Assembly: GCA_002392655.1 (NCBI GenBank)
Contig: DGHK01000027.1
Location: forward strand, 1-36,450
Origin: Lachnospiraceae bacterium UBA3850
GTDB lineage: Bacteria; Bacillota; Clostridia; Lachnospirales; Lachnospiraceae
Length of the DNA: 36,450 nt
Reading direction: 5' to 3'
Made by a program: the position numbers and the translations under genes. Numbering within the stretch: position 1 is the stretch's first letter; each line of letters begins with the position of its first letter. Positions 9,059 through 17,039 of this stretch are shown here, one piece after another. The notes under the pieces are model-generated. The model was not told where the DNA came from. It made no database searches and saw only the letters and a list, made by a program, of their open reading frames with translations.

Positions 9059-9692
9059 AAATCCTGTACCATTTTATGAAAGAGAACATGCATATAGAAA
9101 CTGTGGAATAGTGTCGCTGGCTGGCTGTGGTTTAATGGTCCTGGCGGCCTTTTTCTACTGGAAAAATATTATCATAAGAACTATAGAGAAGACATATACC
9201 GGTGTCAGTTTTTATTCGGCTGTTGTGGCAGCTCTTAAGGGCGTTTCGGTAAAGGATGCGGATGGAAATGTGGTCAGATCCAATCTCAGATTTGCAAGTG
9301 TTTCACCACTTATCCTGCTTATATTATATTTTGCTCTTATTCTGTTAATGGCATATACAGCATATAATGATAATATTTCCAGAAAGCCATTTCTTATGAA
9401 GTGGGAAAAAAGAGTGAGACTTGGGATGGCAGCCCTTACTATAATACTGATAATCCTTATGACTCATACAGCTTATTATAAGATCGGATTAGATGCTATG
9501 AATGAGCTGAAGACGAGCTGGGATTCTTTTATAGAGATGTGCAATATCAATCATCTTGAGGGGGCTCACCGTATGAGATGCTATATGTGGCCGGGCCCGG
9601 GAATACTTTTCTATATTCTGGGCCTGGGCGCGTACATATTTTCTGTTATATATAACTTTATACTTGATACGTTAAATGAAGATGCACTTTAG
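9039..9692 (+). CDS. Four-helix membrane protein, unknown function
   Basis: Not recognised. The 217-aa protein has four hydrophobic segments: around IVSLAGCGLMVLAAFFYW, SPLILLILYFALILLMAY, LGMAALTIILIILMTH and GILFYILGLGAYIFSVIY. The loop between segments 1 and 2 contains a hydrophilic part (VKDADGNVVRSNLRF) that is probably extracytoplasmic. Its start overlaps the last 20 bases of the nucleotidyltransferase gene, with AGGAAGG a few bases before the ATG, so translation is coupled to that gene. Its TAG and the TAA of the convergent tyrA overlap by bases 9689-9692. Context suggests a role in the envelope pathway of the two upstream genes; that is inference only. Confidence 0.75.
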   Translation: MSQKNGKNPVPFYEREHAYRNCGIVSLAGCGLMVLAAFFYWKNIIIRTIEKTYTGVSFYSAVVAALKGVSVKDADGNVVRSNLRFASVSPLILLILYFALILLMAYTAYNDNISRKPFLMKWEKRVRLGMAALTIILIILMTHTAYYKIGLDAMNELKTSWDSFIEMCNINHLEGAHRMRCYMWPGPGILFYILGLGAYIFSVIYNFILDTLNEDAL

Positions 9693-10792
9693 ATTCCATC
9701 AAGTTCTTCTTTTGCCATCTTACCATCACGAAGAATAGTTTTCAGCTTATCGAAGTCCTCGTCCTCGAGGGCTTTTTTGTATTCTTCGAGAAATGCAATG
9801 ATGGTATCCAGCTCAAATATCAGATTATCTTTGTTCTCCATAAATATTTCTGTCCACATATCCTCATTCAGCCAGGCGACACGGGTCATATCCTTGTAGC
9901 TTCCGGCAGAGAAACCGTTATGCTCTCTGGCAGTCGGGCTTTTGATATAGGCATTGGATACGATGTGGGCCATTTCGGAGGTAAATGCTATCATCGAGTC
10001 GTGCTTTTCAGCGCTGCAGACTGTGATGCTTCCAAAACGGCAGGGAGCCAGAGCGTCCTCTACTCTGTGAAGGATGCTGTATATATCGCTGCATTTTGGA
10101 TCGGGAACTATTATCATGGAGCTGTCTCTGAACAGCTTTCCGGTGCTGTATTTGTAGCCTGAGAATTTTTTTCCGGCCATAGGATGACCACCTACGAAGG
10201 TAAATCCATTTTCAGTCGCAACAGGGAAGCATTCCCTGCAGATGCGTCTCTTCAGACCGCCGGTGTCTATAACAAGAGCGCCCTTCTTGATAAGCGGTGC
10301 GTGTTCAGTAATAAAGTCTATAATTGCCTGATTATATAGAGCAACGATCAGCAGATCGCATTCGCCGATATTGTCCTTTGTAAGAATGTCGTCCAGTGTG
10401 CCTTCAAGCTTTGCAAAGGAAGTGATGGAATCGGAAATGTCATAGCCGAGAATCTTTGCATCTGATTTGTCGTGAAATGCTTTTGCGTAGGAGCCGCCGA
10501 TAAGCCCCAGTCCGACTATTCCCACGGTTTTTATTCCGGAACGACTGAAATCTCCGGGCGCCTTGGTACGGATTGCTTCTTCACTATCGGGTTTGGATAT
10601 TCTCGTTACAGACTCGACTATATCCAGAGCTTCAACAAGCTCAGGATCTATTCCGGAGGTGTCGCCGACAAGACCGATAATGGTCTGATAATCTCCGCGC
10701 GAAAGGTCGCATTTTACGCCCTGTGCCCGGAACCATTCAGTGAGCTCATATATCTCATCTTCAGTTGCTTCTGGTTTAATAATTGCTATCAT
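9689..10792 (-). CDS. tyrA: Prephenate dehydrogenase with N-terminal DAHP-synthase-type regulatory domain
   Basis: Converts prephenate to 4-hydroxyphenylpyruvate in tyrosine synthesis, using NAD(P)+. The dehydrogenase part starts at about residue 86 with the Rossmann motif VGIVGLGLIGGS (GxGxxG at 94-100). It contains GGHPMAGKKFSG, which carries the conserved active-site His, and runs to the end of the 367-aa chain; no C-terminal ACT domain is present. The first ~70 residues (IAIIKPEATEDEIYEL, then SRGDYQTIIGLVGDTSG) look like the ferredoxin-like regulatory domain normally found in front of type I-beta DAHP synthase, where it mediates aromatic amino-acid feedback. The start is supported by GAGG before the ATG. 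It is a single gene on the minus strand. Confidence 0.92.
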   Translation of the reverse strand: MIAIIKPEATEDEIYELTEWFRAQGVKCDLSRGDYQTIIGLVGDTSGIDPELVEALDIVESVTRISKPDSEEAIRTKAPGDFSRSGIKTVGIVGLGLIGGSYAKAFHDKSDAKILGYDISDSITSFAKLEGTLDDILTKDNIGECDLLIVALYNQAIIDFITEHAPLIKKGALVIDTGGLKRRICRECFPVATENGFTFVGGHPMAGKKFSGYKYSTGKLFRDSSMIIVPDPKCSDIYSILHRVEDALAPCRFGSITVCSAEKHDSMIAFTSEMAHIVSNAYIKSPTAREHNGFSAGSYKDMTRVAWLNEDMWTEIFMENKDNLIFELDTIIAFLEEYKKALEDEDFDKLKTILRDGKMAKEELDGI

Positions 10793-11014
10793 GTTACTAC
10801 CTCAATTTTGTATATATAGCATCGCATATCGAATCTCGTTTATGCCTATATATAGGACCGAGCCTCGCGCGGTGCGGACTTAAGTGTGATTTCTGAGTCA
10901 ACCATGAATGGTAATCAGATAATACGTGAATCATGATAATACCGTTTTGACAGTTTGTAAAGGTATGGGTTTTATGATATAGTGGGTTCAATTTGGAGAA
11001 TGAAAGGGTTAAAT
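10793..11014. other. Divergent intergenic region, tyrA / cation exchanger
   Basis: It holds the start regions of two divergent genes. Visible items are a perfect 12-bp palindrome CCTATATATAGG (10845-10856), a locally GC-rich stretch (about 10857-10880), and TTGACA at 10947-10952 with TATGAT at 10973-10978. The 20-base spacer of that pair is too long for a good sigma-A promoter. I see no RNA gene or riboswitch in it. Confidence 0.4.
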
Positions 11015-11968
11015 ATGGTTGTATTCATAGGATTGGTAAAAATAGTTCTGGGGTTTGTGCTGCTTATAAAGGGAGCTGACTTTTTTGTAGATGGTGCATC
11101 TGCCATTGCGAAGAAGCTTGGAGTGCCTGAGCTGGTCATAGGTCTTACTATAGTAGCCTTTGGCACCAGTGCTCCGGAGGCTGCGGTAAGTCTGAGTGCA
11201 GCGCTCAGAGGGAATAATGGTATTTCTATCGGAAATGTTATAGGAAGTAATATCATGAATGTGCTTCTGATTCTTGGTCTTACTGCATTAATTACGACGC
11301 TTAAAGTAAAAAAGGCAACAGTCAGGGTTGATATTCCTGTAATGCTGGGGGCAACTATCATTATGGTATTCTGGGGGATAATAGGTGGAACATTTACCAG
11401 ACTGACAGGAATCATATTTCTGCTTATACTGATGGCTTACCTTATATATCTTTTCTGGTATTCAAAGCATGGCGAAGAGGACGATGGTGAAGGCGACGAG
11501 ATAAAGGATCTGAAGCTATGGCTGATACCTGTATTTCTGCTGGGAGGACTGGCAGCAATTATATTTGGAAGTAATATAACAGTAGATGGAGCGACTGAGA
11601 TAGCCAGGTTTTTTGGTGTGTCTGACAGACTGATAGGTCTTACCATAGTTGCGCTTGGAACCTCTCTTCCTGAACTCATGACTTCGGTTACGGCGGCGAG
11701 AAAAGGCAGCGCTGATATTGCCATAGGTAATATCGTAGGAAGTAATCTGTTCAATATCCTCTTTATTCTGGGAATGACCAGTGTGCTCATAGATCTTCCG
11801 TATATGTCTGACGGAGCGAATTTCTTCATAGACGGCTTCGTGGCACTTTATGCAGCAGCTCTCCTCTTTGTGCTGGTTGCAAGAAGAAAAGAACTGGGAA
11901 GAAAGGGCGGACTGCTCATGCTGCTTTCCTACGTTGGATACTTCATATACCTACTGATAAACATGTGA
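11015..11968 (+). CDS. Calcium/sodium antiporter (CaCA family, YrbG-like)
   Basis: Integral membrane exchanger that moves Ca2+ against Na+ or a similar cation. The protein shows the duplicated alpha-repeats of the family: GTSAPEAAVSLSAALRG followed by GNVIGSNIMN, and GTSLPELMTSVTAARKG followed by GNIVGSNLFN. About ten hydrophobic segments flank an acidic central loop (EEDDGEGDEIKD), the usual cytoplasmic linker. Length from this start is 317 aa, normal for the family. In-frame alternatives lie upstream (GTG 10982, ATG 11000); I chose 11015 because AAAGGG sits 6 bases before it. The TGA stop lies inside a GTGACA...GTCAC repeat element. Confidence 0.92.
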   Translation: MVVFIGLVKIVLGFVLLIKGADFFVDGASAIAKKLGVPELVIGLTIVAFGTSAPEAAVSLSAALRGNNGISIGNVIGSNIMNVLLILGLTALITTLKVKKATVRVDIPVMLGATIIMVFWGIIGGTFTRLTGIIFLLILMAYLIYLFWYSKHGEEDDGEGDEIKDLKLWLIPVFLLGGLAAIIFGSNITVDGATEIARFFGVSDRLIGLTIVALGTSLPELMTSVTAARKGSADIAIGNIVGSNLFNILFILGMTSVLIDLPYMSDGANFFIDGFVALYAAALLFVLVARRKELGRKGGLLMLLSYVGYFIYLLINM

Positions 11969-11991
11969 CAAGGGGACAGGCACTTTGTCAC
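11965..11991. repeat. GTGACA/GTCAC element, single copy, containing the antiporter stop codon
   Basis: A 27-bp element with 7-bp terminal inverted repeats (GTGACAA / TTGTCAC) and core GGGGACAGGCAC. The TGA at 11966-11968 is the stop of the antiporter gene. It matches the reverse complement of the last unit of the array at 19344-19452 at 26 of 27 positions. Further loose TGTCACA motifs follow up to about 12024. It could form a weak hairpin but has no good T tract. Confidence 0.85.
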
Positions 11992-12101
11992 ATTGTCACA
12001 TTTTCTTGTTACATTCTGTCACATCTTGCTACGTGAAATTTTTTTATTTTTATATGGCATGATGAGAAAAACTAAGCTATAATGATAACCAACTCGATAG
12101 A

Positions 12102-12132
12102 TTGCACAATATGTTGTGAATAATATATTGTG
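12102..12132 (+). promoter_or_regulatory. Promoter of the CAP-domain gene overlapped by an inverted repeat
   Basis: TTGCAC (12102-12107), a 16-base spacer and TATATT (12124-12129). An inverted repeat CACAATAT (12105-12112) / ATATTGTG (12125-12132) spans exactly the -35 to -10 interval, a typical operator position. An alternative TATAAT at 12078-12083 has a poor -35. Confidence 0.5.
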
Positions 12133-12188
12133 TTTTTAGGATATATTGGGGTTTTGTTATCGGGATATATGATTATCGGAGGTTAGTT

Positions 12189-13445
12189 ATGATGGGTTTT
12201 ATGGGGATCACCCGGAGCAGGGGAAGGCGCTCCGGAGGACAAAAGCAGGTATTCAGGGCTATCCTTGGCATTATGCTTTCCGTTTTGCTTGTTGTAGGAA
12301 TCTTTCCTGCTTCAGCGATTAGTGAGGTAAATGCTGAGAATTATGGCTATGTATCAGTCACAGTAACACAGCTTTATGACTATGCTTATGAAGTTCTTGA
12401 CTATGTGAATCAGGAAAGAGTAGCTAATGGTCTTAATGAGCTTACTATGGATGCAGAGCTTATGGACGCCGCCATGCAGAGAGCTGCTGAGTCTGTTGTA
12501 AATGGTCTTGCATATTCTAATGAGGAGTTCCAGCAGGATGAGGAGCTTGCGCATACGAGACCTAATGGAGAAACCTGCTTCACGGTCAGCTCCAGGTCTT
12601 ATGGTGAAAATGTCGCAATGGGCATCAATACCCCGTTTGCTGTTATGTTTGGCAGAAATAGAAATATCAATCCTAACAGTTCCGCTGATATGGATCATAG
12701 TGCATGGATGAGATCTGACGGACATAGAAGCAATATTCTGACAAAGGGTTATAAGTCTGTAGGTATCGGAGCTGTTTATTATGGCGGTTCATATTATTAT
12801 TACTGGTCTCAGGAATTTGGATATTCTGAAGGCGTTGATCCCGGAAGAAGATCGGACCGTGTAGATAAGACCTTCTCAGTAGTTGTTTCTTCAGATGTTT
12901 ATAACAGACTTTCTGCGAATAATGCAATTTCAGGAAGCACTATTGGACAGTATGAAGGTAGTTCGGGTGGTAGTTCGGGCTCCGGAGGAGACGAGGGCAG
13001 AGGTACTTCAACTTCCTATCCTAATGGCTGGGTAAATGATGGGGCAGGCTGGAAATATGCCTACAATGGATACTTTGTGAAGAATACATGGATTAATACC
13101 AGAAGTGGAAAATGGTACGCAATTGATGCACATGAATATATGATAACCGGTTGGAGGATGCTGGAAGGCAATTATTATTACTTTGCTCCGGATGGTGTCA
13201 TGGCAAGTGATGAATGGCGTGATGGATACTGGCTCAGTTCCAGCGGCGCATGGACATATGAGGCATATGGAAGCTGGCATCTGGATGGAAATGGCTGGTG
13301 GTTCGGAGATACCTCAGGATGGTATGCTGCAAATCAGTGGCAGAAGATTAACGGAAGCTGGTATTACTTCGATGGCAGCGGTTATATGGTAACAAATAAA
13401 TATATAGATGGATACTATCTCGGCGCAGATGGTGTGATGTGGTAG
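12189..13445 (+). CDS. Secreted CAP-domain protein with wall-binding repeats
   Basis: A signal peptide with a long basic N-region (RSRGRRSGGQKQ), a hydrophobic core (AILGIMLSVLLVVGIF) and a likely cut near ASAISEVNA. A CAP (SCP/PR-1) domain spans roughly residues 60-225: VNQERVANGLNELTMD, then AHTRPNGE, SYGENVAMG, DGHRSNILTKGYKSVGIG and YYWSQEFG, with the conserved His and Glu. After a Gly/Ser linker comes a region of aromatic- and glycine-rich repeats (pattern GWxxxxGxWYY.D..GxMxTxxW) of the choline/glucan-binding type, which anchor proteins to wall polymers. GGAGG sits 6 bases before the ATG. The last repeats closely resemble those in the following gene (both have KYIDGYY or RYIDGYY), so the two share an anchor. 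The role of bacterial CAP domains is unsettled. Confidence 0.9.
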   Translation: MMGFMGITRSRGRRSGGQKQVFRAILGIMLSVLLVVGIFPASAISEVNAENYGYVSVTVTQLYDYAYEVLDYVNQERVANGLNELTMDAELMDAAMQRAAESVVNGLAYSNEEFQQDEELAHTRPNGETCFTVSSRSYGENVAMGINTPFAVMFGRNRNINPNSSADMDHSAWMRSDGHRSNILTKGYKSVGIGAVYYGGSYYYYWSQEFGYSEGVDPGRRSDRVDKTFSVVVSSDVYNRLSANNAISGSTIGQYEGSSGGSSGSGGDEGRGTSTSYPNGWVNDGAGWKYAYNGYFVKNTWINTRSGKWYAIDAHEYMITGWRMLEGNYYYFAPDGVMASDEWRDGYWLSSSGAWTYEAYGSWHLDGNGWWFGDTSGWYAANQWQKINGSWYYFDGSGYMVTNKYIDGYYLGADGVMW

Positions 13446-13452
13446 ATAATTT

Positions 13453-13488
13453 CCCTCCTTACTGGTTAATCAGCAAGGAGGGTTTTTT
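13453..13488 (+). terminator. Rho-independent terminator after the CAP-domain gene
   Basis: CCCTCCTT (13453-13460) pairs with AAGGAGGG (13475-13482), followed by six T. Confidence 0.9.
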
Positions 13489-13491
13489 GTG

Positions 13492-13591
13492 TGTTGGCAG
13501 TGAGCGCGCTGAATTTTGTTGGCGGTGAGTGCGCTTTTTTTTGTTGATGATGTGCGAGCTGTTCTTTATTATGACGATAGGCGCACTGTTC
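13492..13591 (+). repeat. Degenerate ~25-bp tandem repeat, about four units
   Basis: Units begin near 13492, 13517, 13542 and 13567. The first two are close copies (TGTTGGCAGTGAGCGCGCT and TGTTGGCGGTGAGTGCGCT). The third and fourth are more diverged and share G-C-G-x-x-CTGTTCTT. The array fills the gap between the CAP-gene terminator and the next gene. Confidence 0.6.
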
Positions 13592-13669
13592 TTGCGATAA
13601 GAAAGGATGTGTGATAGAATGTTTTCTTGGTTACGGATGCATTTTCAACGGTTAATATGGGGGCTGAAT

Positions 13670-14842
13670 ATGAAAATAAGAAATGTCAAACATTATATCT
13701 GTTTTATATTATCGATAGCATTTATCCTGACTTTATTCCCTGCAAGGATAGTAAATGCAGACGAAAAAAAGTCAGATACCCAGGTGAGTACTGAAGCTGA
13801 GACCAAAACTGAAACTCAGAAACCCAAGAATGAAGGAACCTGGATATGGGAGGAGGACGTCTGGAAATACCAGAAGAAAAATGGTGACTATATGAAGGAG
13901 GAGTGGGCCGAGATCAATAATCTCTGGTACTATTTCTATGAAGATGGCACTATGGCAAGCTATTGCTACATCGGTGGTTACTGGATGAATGAAGACGGTT
14001 CCTGGACTTATCCCGATATTGCTAGCTGGAGATATGACGGCAGATGGTGGTATGGGGATGATGCCGGCTGGTATGCTTACAGTGCCTGGTATCAGATAGA
14101 CGGAAAGTATTATTACTTTGATTCATCGGGCTATGTGGCAACCAATCGTTATATAGATGGATACTATGTTAATAGTAATGGAGAATGGGATCCTGATTTT
14201 AAGGGAACCAGTGCGGGAAGAACCAGTGCAACTACGCTGGAAGGTTACTTTGCCAATTCAGTAGTGGTTGGAGACTCTATTTGTTCAGGCTTTGCCACTT
14301 ACTGCGGTTCGTCTTCGGATCCGGTTGCCAGTGAACTTACATTTATGGCAAATGTAAGCTTTGGTATCCACAATGCTCTTACCATAGGGGGAAATGGTAC
14401 TAACCCGATGTATATGGGTTCGAGAAGACAGATATGGGATTCGGTAGCTCTTTCCGGTGCGGATCATGTTTACTTTTCCATGGGTATGAATGATATAGGA
14501 TATACTGACAGTATTGTCAAATATCAGGAGCTGATAGATAAGGTGGTTGCATACTCGCCGGGTATTCAGGTTACTGTGTGCAGTATAACAGGAGTATATT
14601 CCGGCGGAGAGAGAAGCTATTTTACGAATTCAAATGTAAATGCACTTAATTCAGCTATTAAGGCAATGTGTATGAGCAAGGGTTATGGTTTTATAGATCT
14701 TAATAATGCAGTTTCTGATGGCTATGGTCTGGCATCACAGTATTGCTCAGATAACTATGTTCATCAGACAAATGCCGCTTATGCCCAGTGGCTGGAAGCA
14801 TTTAAGGAATATGGAAGAACTGAGATAGCGAATTCCCAGTAA
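13670..14842 (+). CDS. Secreted SGNH-hydrolase with N-terminal wall-binding repeats
   Basis: The signal peptide is ICFILSIAFILTLFPARIVNA. A Thr/Glu/Lys-rich linker is followed by wall-binding repeats (about residues 40-180: IASWRYDGRWWYGDDAGWYA, QIDGKYYYFDSSGYVATNRY) nearly identical in style to those of the preceding CAP protein. The C-terminal domain is an SGNH/GDSL hydrolase: block I VVGDSICSGF (nucleophile S203), block III SMGMNDIG, and the DxxH pair D361/H365 in DNYVH. Such enzymes remove acyl groups from glycans or lipids, so a wall-glycan deacetylase is plausible. I start at 13670 because GGGGGC lies about 5 bases upstream; ATGs at 13607 and 13619 would give an unusually long leader. 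Confidence 0.88.
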   Translation: MKIRNVKHYICFILSIAFILTLFPARIVNADEKKSDTQVSTEAETKTETQKPKNEGTWIWEEDVWKYQKKNGDYMKEEWAEINNLWYYFYEDGTMASYCYIGGYWMNEDGSWTYPDIASWRYDGRWWYGDDAGWYAYSAWYQIDGKYYYFDSSGYVATNRYIDGYYVNSNGEWDPDFKGTSAGRTSATTLEGYFANSVVVGDSICSGFATYCGSSSDPVASELTFMANVSFGIHNALTIGGNGTNPMYMGSRRQIWDSVALSGADHVYFSMGMNDIGYTDSIVKYQELIDKVVAYSPGIQVTVCSITGVYSGGERSYFTNSNVNALNSAIKAMCMSKGYGFIDLNNAVSDGYGLASQYCSDNYVHQTNAAYAQWLEAFKEYGRTEIANSQ

Positions 14843-14913
14843 ATCACAAGTCGTTTATATAGCGATTGAGGTATATGAATAATTACGAAATAATTACTAT
14901 AGAGGAGGAAAAT

Positions 14914-16206
14914 ATGAAGGCATACAAGGACATGACAAAAGAGGAACTGGCTCAGGAGATAAAGGAGCTCAAGGCTTCCTACAAGAAATTTCAGGATATG
15001 GACCTGAGACTGGATATGAGTCGTGGTAAGCCATGTCGTGAGCAGTTGGATATATCTATGGGAATGATGGATGCTTTGAATTCGGAGGCAGACCTTTCCT
15101 GTGCAGATGGAACAGACTGCCGAAATTACGGTGTACTTACAGGAATCGAGGAGGCAAAGGTTCTTCTTGGAGATATGATGGAGAACAATCCCGATAATAT
15201 AATTATATATGGTAACTCATCACTGAATGTCATGTATGATACGATAGCAAGAGCCATGACTCATGGTATCATGGGCAATACTCCATGGTGTAAGCAGGAT
15301 AAGCTGAAGTTCTTATGCCCTGTGCCCGGCTATGACAGGCATTTTGCAATTACAGAATATTTTGGAATAGAGATGATACCGGTACCTATGTCTCCAACCG
15401 GACCTGACATGGATATGGTTGAGAAGCTTGTTTCTGAGGATCCGGCTATCAAGGGTATCTGGTGTACTCCGAAGTATTCCAATCCTCAGGGTTATTCCTA
15501 TTCGGATGAGACAGTTACCAGATTTGCAAAGCTGAAGCCGGCTGCTCCGGACTTCCGTATATTCTGGGATAATGCTTATGGAATACATCATTTATATGAA
15601 GATAAGCAGGATTATCTGGTGGAGATTCTTGCAGAATGTAAGAGATGCGGAAATCCTGATCTGGTATATAAGTTTGCATCAACTTCCAAGATATCATTTC
15701 CGGGTAGTGGTATAGCTGCACTTGCCACATCACCTAACAATCTGGAAGATATTATGAAGCAGCTTAAGAATCAGACTATAGGACATGACAAGGTTAATCA
15801 GCTTCGTCATGTAAGATTCTTCAAGGATATCTATGGTATGACAGAGCATATGAAGAAGCATGCGAATATTATCAGACCTAAGTTTGAGGCTGTTCTCGCG
15901 ACTCTTGACAACAGACTGGGTGGTCTTGAGATAGGTGAGTGGACCAGACCGATCGGTGGTTACTTTATAAGCTTTGATGCACTGGAGGGCTGTGCAAAGG
16001 CGATAGTAGATAAGGCTAAGAAGGCGGGAGTTGTTATGACAGGGGCCGGTGCAACCTGGCCATATGGCAAGGATCCTCACGACAGCAACATACGTATAGC
16101 TCCAACCTATCCTAACCTTGAAGATCTGAAGCTGGCTGCTGAGCTTTTCACACTTTGTGTAAGACTGGTAAGTGCTGAGAAGATATATAATGAGCTCGGT
16201 GCATAG
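14914..16206 (+). CDS. PLP-dependent aminotransferase, aspartate-aminotransferase-like (class I, PF12897 type)
   Basis: Fold-type I aminotransferase of the group that includes the Corynebacterium aspartate aminotransferase; the N-terminal DMSRGKPCREQLDIS is typical. Other landmarks are YGNSSLNVMYDTI (cofactor phosphate), CTPKYSNPQGYSYS and FWDNAYGIHHL (the Asn and Asp-x-x-Tyr that hold the PLP ring). The Schiff-base lysine is K259 in FASTSKISFPGSG. About 430 aa, normal. It probably exchanges an amino group between an amino acid (likely aspartate) and 2-oxoglutarate; substrate is inferred from the family. The start is fixed by GAGGAGG 6 bases before the ATG; an in-frame ATG at 14866 lacks a site. 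No terminator is visible on either side. Confidence 0.9.
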   Translation: MKAYKDMTKEELAQEIKELKASYKKFQDMDLRLDMSRGKPCREQLDISMGMMDALNSEADLSCADGTDCRNYGVLTGIEEAKVLLGDMMENNPDNIIIYGNSSLNVMYDTIARAMTHGIMGNTPWCKQDKLKFLCPVPGYDRHFAITEYFGIEMIPVPMSPTGPDMDMVEKLVSEDPAIKGIWCTPKYSNPQGYSYSDETVTRFAKLKPAAPDFRIFWDNAYGIHHLYEDKQDYLVEILAECKRCGNPDLVYKFASTSKISFPGSGIAALATSPNNLEDIMKQLKNQTIGHDKVNQLRHVRFFKDIYGMTEHMKKHANIIRPKFEAVLATLDNRLGGLEIGEWTRPIGGYFISFDALEGCAKAIVDKAKKAGVVMTGAGATWPYGKDPHDSNIRIAPTYPNLEDLKLAAELFTLCVRLVSAEKIYNELGA

Positions 16207-16317
16207 GCTTAGAGATTAGTATTTTATTTAAAATGAAGTTGCAATGTTGATGAGTGTAAGGTGAATAAGCCGTAAGCTGCTCTATGAAGAGCATATTACT
16301 GGTCATAAGGATAAAGC

Positions 16318-17037
16318 ATGAAGCTTGATATAGTATATGAAGATGAATATATGATTGCGGTAAACAAGCCCTACGGTATGTCCAGTCAGCCAGATAAAAC
16401 CTATGGGGTTGATCTTCTTACGGCTGTAAAGGAATATCTGTATAATGGCGATGGCGAGGAGCCTTATATTGCAATCATCAACAGACTGGACAGACCCGTG
16501 GCGGGTATAGTCCTCATGGCAAAGGATGAAGCTACTGCGGCAAAGCTTTCTGATATGGTGCAGGATAGAGAGATAACCAAGTATTATCAGGCAGTTGTTC
16601 GGGGAGCTATGAAGGAACCGGAGGGAGAACTTTCAGGCTATCTTCTCCATGACAAGAAGCTTAATATATCACGTATGGTTTCCGAGGGAACCAAGGGTGC
16701 CAGAAAGGCTGAACTTTATTATGAGGTTCTGGATGAGCTCGATACAGATGAGGGCGTTATCAGCTATCTTCTGATTGAGCTTATTACCGGAAGGCATCAT
16801 CAGATCAGATGTCAGCTTGCGGCAAATGGTACTCCTATATGGGGAGATACGAAGTATGGCAAGAGTAAAGCATATGGCGAAAAAACCGGCGGCAGGAGTG
16901 GTAAGAATCAGTCAGGAGAGATGGGGCTGTTTTCAACCATGATGGAGTTCGAACATCCTGTTACCGGGGATATGATAACACTTCATAGAGAACCGGAAGG
17001 GGGAGCATTTGATATAGTAGATCAGATGGACTATTGA
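16318..17037 (+). CDS. RluA-family pseudouridine synthase
   Basis: Isomerises uridine to pseudouridine in rRNA or tRNA. The chain begins directly with the catalytic domain (IVYEDEYMIAVNKPYGM); there is no S4 domain. The active-site motif is NRLDRPVAGIVLMAK with the catalytic Asp at residue 58; the usual His or Gly before RLD is Asn here. Later motifs TKYYQAVVRG and LITGRHHQIRCQLA (LxTGRxHQIR) are intact. A short hydrophilic Gly/Ser/Lys-rich insertion (GEKTGGRSGKNQSGE) lies near residue 190. 239 aa is normal for an S4-less member. AAGGA lies 6 bases before the ATG. The BirA-like gene starts 2 bases after the stop, so the two are coupled. RNA target unknown. Confidence 0.9.
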   Translation: MKLDIVYEDEYMIAVNKPYGMSSQPDKTYGVDLLTAVKEYLYNGDGEEPYIAIINRLDRPVAGIVLMAKDEATAAKLSDMVQDREITKYYQAVVRGAMKEPEGELSGYLLHDKKLNISRMVSEGTKGARKAELYYEVLDELDTDEGVISYLLIELITGRHHQIRCQLAANGTPIWGDTKYGKSKAYGEKTGGRSGKNQSGEMGLFSTMMEFEHPVTGDMITLHREPEGGAFDIVDQMDY

Positions 17038-17039
17038 TC

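Noticed and set aside
10947..10978. TTGACA / TATGAT as the promoter of the cation exchanger
   Set aside because: The spacer is 20 bases, too long for a reliable sigma-A promoter; mentioned only in the region note.
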